Source: Anseongella ginsenosidimutans
Lineage (GTDB): Bacteria; Bacteroidota; Bacteroidia; Sphingobacteriales; Sphingobacteriaceae
Assembly: GCF_008033235.1 (NCBI RefSeq)
Contig: NZ_CP042432.1
Location: 930,001-994,000, forward strand
Direction: 5' to 3'
DNA: 64,000 nt
The notes beneath the pieces were generated by a model. That model had not been told where the DNA came from, did no database searches, and worked only from the letters and a program-made list of their open reading frames with translations. A program made the translations under genes and the position numbers. Positions 43,350-52,507 of this stretch are shown here, piece by piece. The number at the start of each line of letters is the position of its first letter. Position 1 is the stretch's first letter.

Positions 43350-44315
43350 TCACGGAACCCAATATATCCTTTCCGATCCGCAGGAATGGATCACTTTCCC
43401 ATTGTTATCCACGGGCTGCAGGGGGTCGGCCGGAGCGTTTTCCCAGGCTTCATCAGGCACGGGCACCGGTTCCGCGGGCTGAGAAAGGACTATTCTTATT
43501 TCGCCGCAATCAGTAGTCCCTGAGACATTGGCGATAAAGCCAAGGTATTTACCATCCGGGCTCCAGCAAGCATCTACTTCCATGAATTTCGATGCCGTGA
43601 TCTGCCGGGGAGCGGCCTCCTCTATTAATTCAAGGGTATAGAGATGGTCAAGATGGGTATATGCGACATGGCTTGCATCCGGCGAAATAGAAATGTCTGC
43701 GGGGAGCTGGCTATAATCGGGGAATTCCCGGATCGTGATGCTTTGCTGATCATCGCTGCGGTAATTCTTTATTAAAGCCAGGGCATATCCTTCCACCTCG
43801 TTCCCGGGGTTCAGCGCTTCCGCCGAAATGAGGAGGTCCTTCCCGTTCGGAGAGAAGGAGAAATCTTTTACATGGGGAACGCGGCCGATGATCGCGCCAT
43901 GGTAATTAAAAAGCACAAGGTCCTTACGCAGGTCGGGCTCATCAAGCGATTCCGCCAGGGCGCCGAGCAGCTCTTCGCCCGGGGCGAATTCCGGAGTGCT
44001 TTCCAGTGTAGCGGAAATAATGATGGATTCGTAACCGGAAGGCGCCTCAAGATCATGGACCTGCACGCGCGTCGTTTGTTCGGCGAAATCATTTTTATAC
44101 CAGGCGAATTTTTCTTGCGCGGCGGATATTGTATAACTACTTCCGCCGGAAAAGACAAGGGTTTCCTGCTTGGTTTTAAAATCAAAACGCATCAGTTCAT
44201 CGGCTGCCGAATAATATAAACTACCGGCTTGTATCCCGGTTGCGGGAAGCGGATCTTCGCCTTTGCTGCAGGAAACGCCCAGCAGGGCTGCGATCAGTAC
44301 TAAGTATATATTCAT
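43350..44315 (-). CDS. Beta-propeller lipoprotein (PD40/TolB-like repeats)
   Basis: This protein of about 321 aa starts at ATG 44315 or 44321 and has a lipoprotein signal (LVLIAALLGVSCSKG). Repeats of the PD40 type are seen (FSFSPNGKDLLISAE, ISPDASHVAYTHLD, ACWSPDGKYLGFIAN), indicating a small propeller of about four to six blades. It is probably a periplasmic or surface binding protein of unknown partner. It is divergent from the histidine kinase. Confidence 0.78.
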   Translation of the reverse strand: MNIYLVLIAALLGVSCSKGEDPLPATGIQAGSLYYSAADELMRFDFKTKQETLVFSGGSSYTISAAQEKFAWYKNDFAEQTTRVQVHDLEAPSGYESIIISATLESTPEFAPGEELLGALAESLDEPDLRKDLVLFNYHGAIIGRVPHVKDFSFSPNGKDLLISAEALNPGNEVEGYALALIKNYRSDDQQSITIREFPDYSQLPADISISPDASHVAYTHLDHLYTLELIEEAAPRQITASKFMEVDACWSPDGKYLGFIANVSGTTDCGEIRIVLSQPAEPVPVPDEAWENAPADPLQPVDNNGKVIHSCGSERIYWVP

Positions 44316-44431
44316 GATCATTGTTGTTTATCTGCTCAGGCAGCAAATTATCTGCCAGCAATAAAAAGAACAATACGCGGAAACAAGGTTTTTTTCTACT
44401 GGTTTACAGGTAGTTTTTTTAATATTGCTGT

Positions 44432-46426
44432 ATGATCCGCTTCCTTCATCTGCTGTGTTTCCTCGCCGGGCTGCCGGTATATGCAGCGGCGCAGGTGCCC
44501 CTGGACAAGCAAAAATACCTGGACAGTCTGCAGCATGTGTTGAGCCGGGCGGGCCCGGATAGCGTCAAAGCACGTGCGAGCTTTCTGCTTTCCGACTATT
44601 GGTCCTATACCGACAGCCTGAGGGCGAAGAAATACCTGGAACAAGGCAGGAAGTTAAGCGAAAAGTACCCCTACCTTCAGGCGCTGGCTTGGTTTTATGA
44701 GGCCGGTTATTATTTTGATCATGATGTGCCTTCCAGCGAAAGCGCTTACCGGAAGGCGGATTCTTTATTGAGCCGCTTTCCCATGAAAGAAGCGTACCAT
44801 TTCAGGGCGAAAGCCTGGCGAAATTATGGGCTGCAGCAGCAATTGAAAGATGACAACAAGGCCTTCGCGGATATCCTGTTAACAAAAACCATCCCCCTGG
44901 CGCAGAAGGCCGGCGACACCACCTATATCGGTTCCTGTTACCAGGATGTGGGCCTGGTTTTTATGAACCTGGAGCAATATGCGAAGGCGGAAGCGTACTA
45001 TGGAAAAGCCATTAGCCATCTGAAAACGGATCTTGCGAATAAGACGGCCCTGGCTCAGACCTATTTGCTGGGGGCGAAAAATTATATTTTCCTCGAAAAG
45101 TACCCGGAGGCTAAAACCATGCTGGATAATGCCCTGGATTTGCTGGAACCTTATCCCGGATCCGCGTTGTTCCTGGAATATTATACCGGTGAGGGCATGT
45201 ATTATAGCCGCATTGCGGACTATCAGAAAGCGTTAAAGAGTTTTGACAAGGGCATAGCTTTGGCAAAGGAGCTGGATCAGGCGTATAGCCTGCAGGAATT
45301 AGCCTTTCAGAAATATAAAACCCTGACGGCCCAGGGAAAATATAAAAGCGCCGCAGCCATCCTGATGACTATTCTGGAACAGCGCGAAGTCATGTCCCGG
45401 ACCGGGAACAGGAAAATGATCTACTCCGAACTCTCTCAAACCTATGCCCGCCTGGGAGATATGGCCCAGGCGCACCGCTGGCTGAAAAAATACAATGAAC
45501 TAAGCGACAGCCTTCATGAAAGTAAGTTCAAAAGAGATATCAACGAGCTGGAAGCAAAATATCAAAACGCCGAAAACCAGAAGAAAATAGTCCTGCTTCA
45601 ATCCGAAAAGGAGAAGGCGGTCCTTTCGGCAAGAAATAACCGCCTGGGAAACTGGCTGCTGGGATCTGCTTTCGTGTTTTCGCTGGCCGTGGCTGCTTTT
45701 GCGATCTTCTATTACCGGAACAGTAAAAAGCTCGCCGTACAGAAAGAAATCAATTACAGGCAGCAATTAAAGGAAATGGAGCAGCACCAGCAGCTGACAT
45801 TCGCCAATGCCATGCTGGAAGGGGAAGAAAGAGAGCGCAAAAGAGTGGCAAAAGACCTGCATGACGGACTTGGGGGCCTCCTTGCTGGCGTAAAACTTAA
45901 CCTTTCTTCCTGGGCGGCCCATAAAGCCATCCCGCAGCAGGATTCCCGGCTCGCTCATATTACCGGTCAGCTGGATAATTCCATAAAGGAACTCCGGCAA
46001 ATTGCCCGCAACCTGATGCCTGAAGCCCTGCTCAAGTTCGGCCTGGAAGCAGCCTTGCGGGAGTTATGCGAATCGGTAATTACCGGCGATCTGCGGATCA
46101 ATTTCGAAGCCTTCAATATTGAAAGATCCCTGCCTCTTACTTCACAGGTGACCATTTACCGGATTGTGCAGGAAGCGCTGGCCAACGCCCTCCGCCATGC
46201 CGAAGCCTCTGATATATTAGTGCAATGCAGCCAGAACAAGGGAAGATTCTACATTACGGTAGAAGATAACGGCAAAGGCATGAACGGCAGCGCCAACGGG
46301 CGGAAAACCGGGCTGGGCCTGGACAATATTAAAAACAGGGTAGCCTACCTTGACGGGAAGCTGGAGATCATTTCCGCAGCCAACGAAGGAACGGCCCTAA
46401 ACATCGAATTAAATGTCACAGGATAA
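44432..46426 (+). CDS. TPR-containing sensor histidine kinase (HisKA_3/NarL type)
   Basis: This 664-aa protein has a signal peptide (MIRFLHLLCFLAGLPVYAAA), then a periplasmic domain of tetratricopeptide repeats (about 60-370). One membrane helix follows (about 408-428, WLLGSAFVFSLAVAAFAIFY), then a HisKA_3 phosphoacceptor domain (RKRVAKDLHDGLGGLLAGVK, His in DLHDG) and HATPase_c (EALANALRHA, DNGKGM, GLGLDNI). It would sense an envelope signal and phosphorylate the LuxR-type regulator encoded by the overlapping next gene. Confidence 0.92.
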   Translation: MIRFLHLLCFLAGLPVYAAAQVPLDKQKYLDSLQHVLSRAGPDSVKARASFLLSDYWSYTDSLRAKKYLEQGRKLSEKYPYLQALAWFYEAGYYFDHDVPSSESAYRKADSLLSRFPMKEAYHFRAKAWRNYGLQQQLKDDNKAFADILLTKTIPLAQKAGDTTYIGSCYQDVGLVFMNLEQYAKAEAYYGKAISHLKTDLANKTALAQTYLLGAKNYIFLEKYPEAKTMLDNALDLLEPYPGSALFLEYYTGEGMYYSRIADYQKALKSFDKGIALAKELDQAYSLQELAFQKYKTLTAQGKYKSAAAILMTILEQREVMSRTGNRKMIYSELSQTYARLGDMAQAHRWLKKYNELSDSLHESKFKRDINELEAKYQNAENQKKIVLLQSEKEKAVLSARNNRLGNWLLGSAFVFSLAVAAFAIFYYRNSKKLAVQKEINYRQQLKEMEQHQQLTFANAMLEGEERERKRVAKDLHDGLGGLLAGVKLNLSSWAAHKAIPQQDSRLAHITGQLDNSIKELRQIARNLMPEALLKFGLEAALRELCESVITGDLRINFEAFNIERSLPLTSQVTIYRIVQEALANALRHAEASDILVQCSQNKGRFYITVEDNGKGMNGSANGRKTGLGLDNIKNRVAYLDGKLEIISAANEGTALNIELNVTG

Positions 46427-47051
46427 AAAAGTACAGCTGGCCGTCGTAGAAGACCATCCCATCGTTATCCAGGGATTAAAAACGCTGCTTGAAAGCATGG
46501 AAAACACGGAGCTTGCCGGTAGTTTTACCACGGGCGCCGGCTTTATGGATTTTTTGAAAAGGAAGGAAGTGCATATCGTTCTTCTTGACATTATCCTGCC
46601 CGATGTTAACGGCATAGACCTTTGCCTGGAAATCCGGAAAACATCCCCGGAAACCCGCATACTTGTACTAAGCAACCATGCCGAACGCAGTATTATCATG
46701 CAAACCCTTCAAAACGGCGCAAGCGGTTACCTGCTTAAAAATTCTCCGGAAGAAGAAATCATTTCCTGCATCTCTGACGCCATGAACGGGGAAATTGCGT
46801 TCAGCAGGGAAGTGAAGGAAATTATTGCCCGGCCTGGCCCTGCCACGTTCAGAGCCCGCCCGCAGCTTACAAAAAGAGAAAAGCAGATCCTGAAGCTGCT
46901 CGGCGAAGGGAAAACCAGCGCACAAATGGCGAAAGAACTTTTCCTGAGCCCGCTTACCGTGGAAACGCACCGGAGGAACCTGCTGCAGAAATTCGAAGTA
47001 AAAAATGTCGCCGGGCTTATTTCATCGGCCATTCAGCAACAGTTCCTTTAA
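46413..47051 (+). CDS. LuxR/NarL-type response regulator
   Basis: This 212-aa regulator has a receiver domain (EDHPIVIQGL; phospho-Asp in VLLDIILPDVNG; switch Lys in YLLKNSPEEE) and a C-terminal LuxR helix-turn-helix (TKREKQILKLLGEGKTSAQM and LSPLTVETHRRNLL). It overlaps the kinase gene by 14 bp, so the two form a coupled two-component pair. Targets are unknown; the divergent propeller lipoprotein gene is one possibility. Confidence 0.94.
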   Translation: MSQDKKVQLAVVEDHPIVIQGLKTLLESMENTELAGSFTTGAGFMDFLKRKEVHIVLLDIILPDVNGIDLCLEIRKTSPETRILVLSNHAERSIIMQTLQNGASGYLLKNSPEEEIISCISDAMNGEIAFSREVKEIIARPGPATFRARPQLTKREKQILKLLGEGKTSAQMAKELFLSPLTVETHRRNLLQKFEVKNVAGLISSAIQQQFL

Positions 47052-47060
47052 CGGGCGCTG

Positions 47061-48152
47061 CTACACTGCCGGCCCTACGGTGCTGAGTAACACGGATTTT
47101 TCTTTGCCGCGCAGTTTAATGGAACCAAGGGGCTTCACTGCCAGGTGTTCGCCTAAACGCACGGTGTCCAGCAGGCTGGCAGAGGCAATAAGTTCCACGT
47201 TAAATTCCTTGCACATATTTCGTATTCTTGCGGCCGTATTCAGGACGTCCCCGGAATAGGTGATGTCCCTTTTAATGATTCCCACCTCGCCGGCTACGAC
47301 TTTTCCCGAATGGATGCCGGCTTTAAAAGCAGGAACCAGGCCATACCGGCGCAGGTATTTTTCCCGTTGCTCCTGAATATGAAGTTTCATATCAAAAAAG
47401 CACCGGACGCAATGCGAAGCTTCTACGCCTTCGCGGTATTTCCAGGAGATAATCACTTCATCGCCCGCATATTGGTAAATATGCCCTTCGTTATTCAGAA
47501 TGGGATTGGTAATATCGGCAAAAAAGTCCTTGAGCAGGGCGTGGTAGGCTTTATCACCAAGGCGTTCGGCAATGCTGGTGGACGAATTGATATCCAGGAA
47601 CATAAAGATCCTTTCCTCCTCTTTCGGCGTATTATATTTTCCCCGGATAATGTTCCAGAAGGTTCCGTACCCGAACTTTTTATTTACCTGCAGCAGCAGC
47701 TGCGTCCCGGCTACGATAAAAGACCAGACCAGGGCTGCCTTTAGAGGTGTGCTGTCGGTCAGGAAGCGGATCAGGGCTTGCTGTGATGCCGGGTCAAAGG
47801 CCGGTTTTCCCGTTTGCCCGGGCACCAGGAAAAGACCCATGATCACCGCAATAAAAGCGATGATAAAAAGGAAGGAGACGCTTACCGAAATAATCGTATA
47901 ACCGTAGGGTTTATCCTGGTACTTTTCGTTGACAAAAAACACGAGCAGGCTTCCGCCCAATAACCCGCCTATAAGGCCGCCGCCCATGTTTCTGGCCACG
48001 GAAAGCAGGAAGGAATAATCTTCAGCAGGACCAAGGGAGTAGCTGCTGTGCAAAAGCAGGTGATCGTAGACCGATATAACAAAACCCAATAACAGCCAGC
48101 ATCCGATAATTATCGCAAGTTGCTTCAGCTTGAGTTGTGTGGCCGTTTTCAA
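47061..48152 (-). CDS. Membrane adenylate/guanylate cyclase-type protein
   Basis: This 363-aa protein has four N-terminal membrane helices (residues about 12-155) and a C-terminal class III nucleotide cyclase domain. It shows FMFLDINSSTSIAERLG (first metal Asp), YQYAGDEVIISW (second Asp) and ITYSGDVLNTAARIRNM (Asn and Arg of the transition-state pair). Where mammalian-type cyclases have Lys in K-x-x-G-D, this one has Gln, so the nucleotide specificity is uncertain. It is convergent with the two-component pair. Confidence 0.88.
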   Translation of the reverse strand: MKTATQLKLKQLAIIIGCWLLLGFVISVYDHLLLHSSYSLGPAEDYSFLLSVARNMGGGLIGGLLGGSLLVFFVNEKYQDKPYGYTIISVSVSFLFIIAFIAVIMGLFLVPGQTGKPAFDPASQQALIRFLTDSTPLKAALVWSFIVAGTQLLLQVNKKFGYGTFWNIIRGKYNTPKEEERIFMFLDINSSTSIAERLGDKAYHALLKDFFADITNPILNNEGHIYQYAGDEVIISWKYREGVEASHCVRCFFDMKLHIQEQREKYLRRYGLVPAFKAGIHSGKVVAGEVGIIKRDITYSGDVLNTAARIRNMCKEFNVELIASASLLDTVRLGEHLAVKPLGSIKLRGKEKSVLLSTVGPAV

Positions 48153-48159
48153 GGATATT

Positions 48160-48981
48160 TCATTCTATGCCCTTCTGGAAAAAGTCATGAAAAAATACCA
48201 GTTGATATTTTATTGCATTCCTCCAGTAGTCCCAGTTATGGCTGCCAGGCCTGCTTATGAAATCATGGGGAATATTCCGGTATTCCAGGTCCTTGTGCAG
48301 CTTCAGGTTAACATCGTAAAAGAAATCGTCCGTTCCGCAGTCGATAATAAGCGCCAGGCTGCCGGGCTTTAGCATGTGAAGCAGGTTCACCACAGTATTT
48401 TCATTCCAGCGTTCGGGGAACCGGGCATAATCCCCAAGGCGTTTGCTGAGTTCCCAGTTTTCAGGAAAGGGGCGGATATCTACTCCCCCGCTCATACTGC
48501 CGGCGGCGCCGAATACGTCCTGGTGACGGAAAGCCAGGTAAAGAGCGCCATGCCCTCCCATGCTCAGGCCGGTGACAGCCCTGCCTGCCGGACTTTCAAT
48601 GGTGTTGTACTTCCCGTCTACCCATTTTATCAGCTCCCGGGAAACATAGGTTTCATAACGAAAACTTTCATCGGCCGGGCTGTCTAAATACCAGCTGCCG
48701 TAGCCGCCGTCAGGGCAGACAATCAGTATATTATATTGGTCGGCATAGTCCGTCAGCTTGCTGTCCCTCTTGACCCAATCCGCGTAATTCCCGCTGTAGC
48801 CATGCAGTAAATAAAGCACGGGGACTTCTTCCGTATCGTTATAGCTGTCCGGGGTAATGACTACCGCCTTGATGACCTTTTTCATCGAATTGCTGTAAGT
48901 TTCCACAGTATCTACACTTGCGGCCGTAACGGCGGTAGATAGCCAGGCTAGAAGGAATAGCTGTAAAAGGGCGCTTCTCAT
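48160..48981 (-). CDS. Secreted alpha/beta-hydrolase esterase
   Basis: This 273-aa protein has a signal peptide (LLQLFLLAWLSTAVTAAS) and a feruloyl-esterase/esterase D-like fold. The oxyanion-region sequence is VPVLYLLHGYSGN, the nucleophile motif GLSMGGHGAL (Ser), an acid residue is likely in IIDCGTDDFFY, and the His is in RPGSHNWDYW. Such enzymes hydrolyse acyl or acetyl esters of sugars or other small esters. It lies 7 bp upstream of the cyclase gene on the same strand, so the two may be co-transcribed. Confidence 0.88.
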   Translation of the reverse strand: MRSALLQLFLLAWLSTAVTAASVDTVETYSNSMKKVIKAVVITPDSYNDTEEVPVLYLLHGYSGNYADWVKRDSKLTDYADQYNILIVCPDGGYGSWYLDSPADESFRYETYVSRELIKWVDGKYNTIESPAGRAVTGLSMGGHGALYLAFRHQDVFGAAGSMSGGVDIRPFPENWELSKRLGDYARFPERWNENTVVNLLHMLKPGSLALIIDCGTDDFFYDVNLKLHKDLEYRNIPHDFISRPGSHNWDYWRNAIKYQLVFFHDFFQKGIE

Positions 48982-49140
48982 GAACTAAATATAGGAATAT
49001 TTGAGGTTAATGGCTTTTCCAAAAAGGATCTCGCCTGGAAAAAGAGGGTACATAGGAGTGAAGAAAGGAGACTGGGAGGCTAAATTCAGAAGGGGGAATG
49101 TCTGCAATTTAATGCGGGAGAGTAGCTCATTTAGCCTTAA

Positions 49141-49174
49141 GTGACGCGCCGGGGGATTGCACCAGACGCGTCAC
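49141..49174. repeat. Inverted repeat downstream of the acidic secreted protein
   Basis: GTGACGCG (49141-49148) and CGCGTCAC (49167-49174) are perfect arms with an 18-nt loop, 18 bp past the stop of the next gene. It could end that transcript, but no T-run follows on the minus strand. Confidence 0.5.
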
Positions 49175-49192
49175 CAGGCGTTATGAGAAGGA

Positions 49193-49519
49193 TTAAGGAT
49201 TAAATCCATTCGTGTCGACGGGCATCGGATCAAAGCCTTCACCTGCTCCTGCAGTATCTACGGGCTGTTCATCCTCTGTTGTATCTGCGGGAAAAAAGTC
49301 CTCAGTTGGGTAAGCACTTGTGTCCTCTGTAGGCTCGTCGCCGGGAAAGCCCATCGTGTCTGCGGGGACGGGATCGTCGATCGTGTCGCCCGGCAGCGTG
49401 TCTGTCAGTACCCCGCTAAAATTGACTTCCGGAGCAGCCCCGGGGGTAGTGGCGCTAAAAATCCCGAAAGCCGCGAAAAGGGCTATGGGAAATACCGAAT
49501 AAAGAAATGGCTTTTTCAT
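49193..49519 (-). CDS. Small acidic secreted protein with Asp-Thr-Pro repeats
   Basis: This 108-aa protein has a signal-like N-terminus (MKKPFLYSVFPIALFAAFGI). About 80 residues of low complexity follow, built on repeats of the type P-x-D-T (GDTIDDPVPADTMGFPGDEP, FFPADTTEDEQPVDT). It has no Cys and almost no basic residues after the signal. No family recognised; a disordered surface or matrix component is conceivable. It follows glpD by 44 bp on the same strand. Confidence 0.6.
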   Translation of the reverse strand: MKKPFLYSVFPIALFAAFGIFSATTPGAAPEVNFSGVLTDTLPGDTIDDPVPADTMGFPGDEPTEDTSAYPTEDFFPADTTEDEQPVDTAGAGEGFDPMPVDTNGFNP

Positions 49520-49563
49520 GACGTTAAATTTTGGTTAAACCATTAGAACGTGTCTACTGGTAA

Positions 49564-51201
49564 TTATGCCAAAACCTTGCCATGGTGGGAACCAGGTAAA
49601 TACCGGATTGCCATTGAAGTAAAGGTCTCCACCTGCGCTTTCTCCCATTCAGCATCCTTTTGCAATTCCTCCGCCATGAGCCTGGATACTTCAGGCGCCA
49701 TATCAATAGCCGCCTTTGCATCCAGGAAAAGAACGCGGATGCGGCGGGCCAGGATATCTTCTACCGTCCGGGCCATTTCATGCCTTACTGCCCAGGTAAC
49801 CTGCGCCTTGATATAAGGGAAGTTCGAATGCAGCTTTTCGGCAGTACCGGGCTTTTCGCGGCTTAACTTATGGATCAGGGCGGCATCGCTTCCGTATATG
49901 GATAGAGAAGCTTCCTCGTTCTCAGCGCCGGAAGCGGCCTGTTCACCGGGGGAAAGGTAGCCGTGGATTTTTAATGAGGTTGTCGTGCAGGGCGCTTTTT
50001 CTAAACTTGCTGTTTCTATGGCCTTATTAACGGTTTCTTCCGCCATCTGCCGGTAGGTGGTCCACTTGCCGCCGGTTATGGTGATCAGGCCCGTTCCGCT
50101 TACAATGAGTTTGTGGCTCCTGGATATTTCCTTGGTGCTGCCGGTATCCTTTTCAGGGGCCGCCAGAGGGCGCAAGCCTGCAAAAACGCTCAGCATATCT
50201 GCCCGGGAAGGTTTCCGTTCCAGGTAGTTGCCGGCGGTCTGCAGCACAAAATCAATCTCCTGCTCCAGCGCTTCCGGCTCCAGGCTGGCGGAAGTTAAGG
50301 GGGTGTCGGTAGTACCTACCAGGGTGAATTCATGCCAGGGCACGGCAAACAGCACGCGGCCGTCTTTGGTTTGAGGGATCATCAGGGCATCTTCACCCCG
50401 GAGGAAAGATTTATCCAGAACCACATGTATTCCCTGGCTCGGCCTTACCAGCGGGCGCGCGGAAGGGGTATCCAGCCGGAGTATCTGGTCAACAAAAACG
50501 CCGGTGGCATTTATTACGGCTTTCGCCTTGAAGTTATATTCTATGCCATCCTCTTCGTCCCGCGCCGTTACTCCCGAGAGTTTCCCCTGCTGGTTTTTCA
50601 AAAGGCCTGTTACCCGGAAGTAATTGAGCAGCACACCGCCTTCTTCCACACAGGTCTGGGCAAGGTTAATGGCCAGTCTGCTGTCGTCAAACTGCCCGTC
50701 AAAATATTTAATGCCTCCCTTCAGCCCAGCGGACCGGACTCCGGGCAAGGCCTGGCTTACGCCGGCGCCATTCATTCGCCGGGATGAACCAAAACTGCTT
50801 CTTCCCGACAACCAGTCATACAATTTAAGCCCGGTCAGGTACTTAAACTGGTCCCACCAGGTATAGCAAGGGATGATGAAAGCCTGTTTTTTTACCAGGT
50901 GAGGAGCGTTCCTGAGCAATACTCCCCTTTCATGAAGCGCTTCGCGAACGAGCTGTATATCTCCTTGTGCCAGGTATCTGACTCCGCCATGTACCAGTTT
51001 AGTGCTGCGGCTGGAAGTACCTTTGGCGAAGTCAGACTGTTCCAGCAGGAGCGTTGAAAATCCCCTGTTCGCTGCATCCAGCGCTACGCCCAGGCCGGTG
51101 GCCCCGCCTCCGATCACGATAACATCCCACTGGGGTATTTCCTTTGCTTTTTTTAGACAGCTATCTCTGCTGAATAGTGTTTTTTCGCTGGTTATCTCCA
51201 T
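49564..51201 (-). CDS. glpD: FAD-dependent glycerol-3-phosphate dehydrogenase
   Basis: This 545-aa membrane-associated flavoenzyme oxidises glycerol-3-phosphate to dihydroxyacetone phosphate and feeds electrons to quinone. The start is at MEITSEKTLF (ATG ending at 51201). The FAD motif is VIVIGGGATGLGVALDAANRG, with LLEQSDFAKGTSSRSTKLVHGG, SQGIHVVLD, TDTPL and TGGKWTTYRQMAEE as family features. It diverges from a DeoR/GlpR-type regulator, a usual arrangement for glp control. No glycerol kinase or facilitator gene is nearby. Confidence 0.94.
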   Translation of the reverse strand: MEITSEKTLFSRDSCLKKAKEIPQWDVIVIGGGATGLGVALDAANRGFSTLLLEQSDFAKGTSSRSTKLVHGGVRYLAQGDIQLVREALHERGVLLRNAPHLVKKQAFIIPCYTWWDQFKYLTGLKLYDWLSGRSSFGSSRRMNGAGVSQALPGVRSAGLKGGIKYFDGQFDDSRLAINLAQTCVEEGGVLLNYFRVTGLLKNQQGKLSGVTARDEEDGIEYNFKAKAVINATGVFVDQILRLDTPSARPLVRPSQGIHVVLDKSFLRGEDALMIPQTKDGRVLFAVPWHEFTLVGTTDTPLTSASLEPEALEQEIDFVLQTAGNYLERKPSRADMLSVFAGLRPLAAPEKDTGSTKEISRSHKLIVSGTGLITITGGKWTTYRQMAEETVNKAIETASLEKAPCTTTSLKIHGYLSPGEQAASGAENEEASLSIYGSDAALIHKLSREKPGTAEKLHSNFPYIKAQVTWAVRHEMARTVEDILARRIRVLFLDAKAAIDMAPEVSRLMAEELQKDAEWEKAQVETFTSMAIRYLPGSHHGKVLA

Positions 51202-51296
51202 CGTATCAATGCGGTTAAGGTAAAACGAAACCGTACGCAAGTATACGTAATAAAAGAAAATAATAAAAAGTAAACGCAGGAATCCCTCCGAAGGAT

Positions 51297-51327
51297 TTTT
51301 CCCAAATGGGCAGAATGTTTACATTTG
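51297..51327 (+). promoter_or_regulatory. Promoter placed directly at the DeoR-type start codon
   Basis: TACATTTG (51320-51327) fits the -7 box, and TTTT at 51297-51300 is near TTTG at the right distance (19 bp). Transcription would begin about where the ATG (51331) starts, implying a leaderless or almost leaderless mRNA. Confidence 0.4.
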
Positions 51328-51330
51328 AAC

Positions 51331-52095
51331 ATGATCAATATTACCGAAAGACACCAATTTATAATAAATAAGGTGCAAAAGGAAGGGTATGTTAATGTAC
51401 TTGACCTGTGCAAGGCCCTGGATGTATCCTCCGTAACTATCCGCAAAGACCTCAAGCTCCTTGAAGACAAGAACCTGCTTTTCCGGACACATGGCGGCGC
51501 AACGGTAAATAATCCTTATATGACCGATCGGCCTGTAAATGAGAAGGAAAAACTCCAGTCAGCTGAAAAAATGCGCATTGGCGCTGCTGCGGCCAAACTA
51601 ATACAGCCAAATGATTCCATTGTGATCGCTTCCGGCACCACCGTGCTTGCCCTGGCCAAAAGCCTGCAGCCCCGTGAAAGCCTTACCGTAATCACTTCCG
51701 CCCTCAATGTTGCCCTGGAACTGCTAAGGCATAAGGATATCGAGATCCTGCAGCTCGGCGGAGTGCTGCGAAAAAGCTCTTCTTCCGTAGTAGGACCTTA
51801 TTCAGAACATATCCTGAACGATTTCTTTTGCAGTACTTTTTTCCTTGGTGTAGACGGAATTGACCTGGAATTCGGCCTTACTACCACCAATTCCATGGAA
51901 GCGCACCTGAACCGGCAAATGATTGCCAATTCCCAGAAGACCGTCGTCCTTGCCGATTCTACCAAATTCGGCAAAAGGGGTTTCGGGAAAATATGCGCCC
52001 TGGAAGAAATCGACCAGGTCATTACGGACACAGGTATCTCCGACCATACCGCCCGCGCCCTTGAAAGTATGGGTGTTAAAGTAACAATCGTGTAA
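51331..52095 (+). CDS. DeoR/GlpR-family transcriptional repressor
   Basis: This 254-aa protein has the DeoR helix-turn-helix (RHQFIINKVQKEGYVNVLDL, VSSVTIRKDLKLLEDKNLL, RTHGGA) and the sugar-phosphate-binding DeoRC domain (IASGTTVLALAKSL, LQLGGVLRKSSSSVVGP, FLGVDGID, VVLADSTKFGKRGF). The neighbouring divergent glpD makes glycerol-3-phosphate a likely inducer, but the downstream SusC/SusD pair could also be a target. Start ATG 51331; a TTG two codons upstream is less likely. Confidence 0.88.
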   Translation: MINITERHQFIINKVQKEGYVNVLDLCKALDVSSVTIRKDLKLLEDKNLLFRTHGGATVNNPYMTDRPVNEKEKLQSAEKMRIGAAAAKLIQPNDSIVIASGTTVLALAKSLQPRESLTVITSALNVALELLRHKDIEILQLGGVLRKSSSSVVGPYSEHILNDFFCSTFFLGVDGIDLEFGLTTTNSMEAHLNRQMIANSQKTVVLADSTKFGKRGFGKICALEEIDQVITDTGISDHTARALESMGVKVTIV

Positions 52096-52507
52096 AATTT
52101 TTTTGACCGAAGCAGCATTTTGTGCTGCAATCCCGCATATCTACCCCCGTATAATAAGACTGCCTTCCGGCGGTTAACGCCTCCTGTTTCTTTCTTTTAG
52201 CACTTCCCCTGCCGCGAAGCTACATGTGTGGCCTGCAAAGAGTTTTCCTTTTATTTCGATTTATTTTTTCTTTGCCGAAAAAATAGTAATTTCGAAATGA
52301 AAAGCTTTTGTGTGAAATCAATTTACCTTTTTAGGTGCTTTTGATATAATTCGTGAATGCACCATTAAATACACCTGGAACTAATAATTCAATAACGTTC
52401 AAGCAACGTTCTGTTTAATTGGTAACGCTTGTTTTGCGATTCAATAATCTACAAGATGATATAAAGAACAATAAAATGAAAGCAGATAAACTAAAAAAAC
52501 AAACATT
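52096..52507. other. 412-bp region upstream of susC1
   Basis: There is no gene. The sequence is AT-rich toward susC1. AACGTT occurs twice, at 52394-52399 and 52405-52410, exactly one helical turn apart, with a related AACGCT at 52424; this may be an operator. No complete TTTG/TAnnTTTG pair with proper spacing was found. Confidence 0.45.

Noticed and set aside
51202-51330. GlpR operator between glpD and the DeoR-type gene.
   Set aside because: A divergent layout makes it likely, but I found no convincing palindrome to report.
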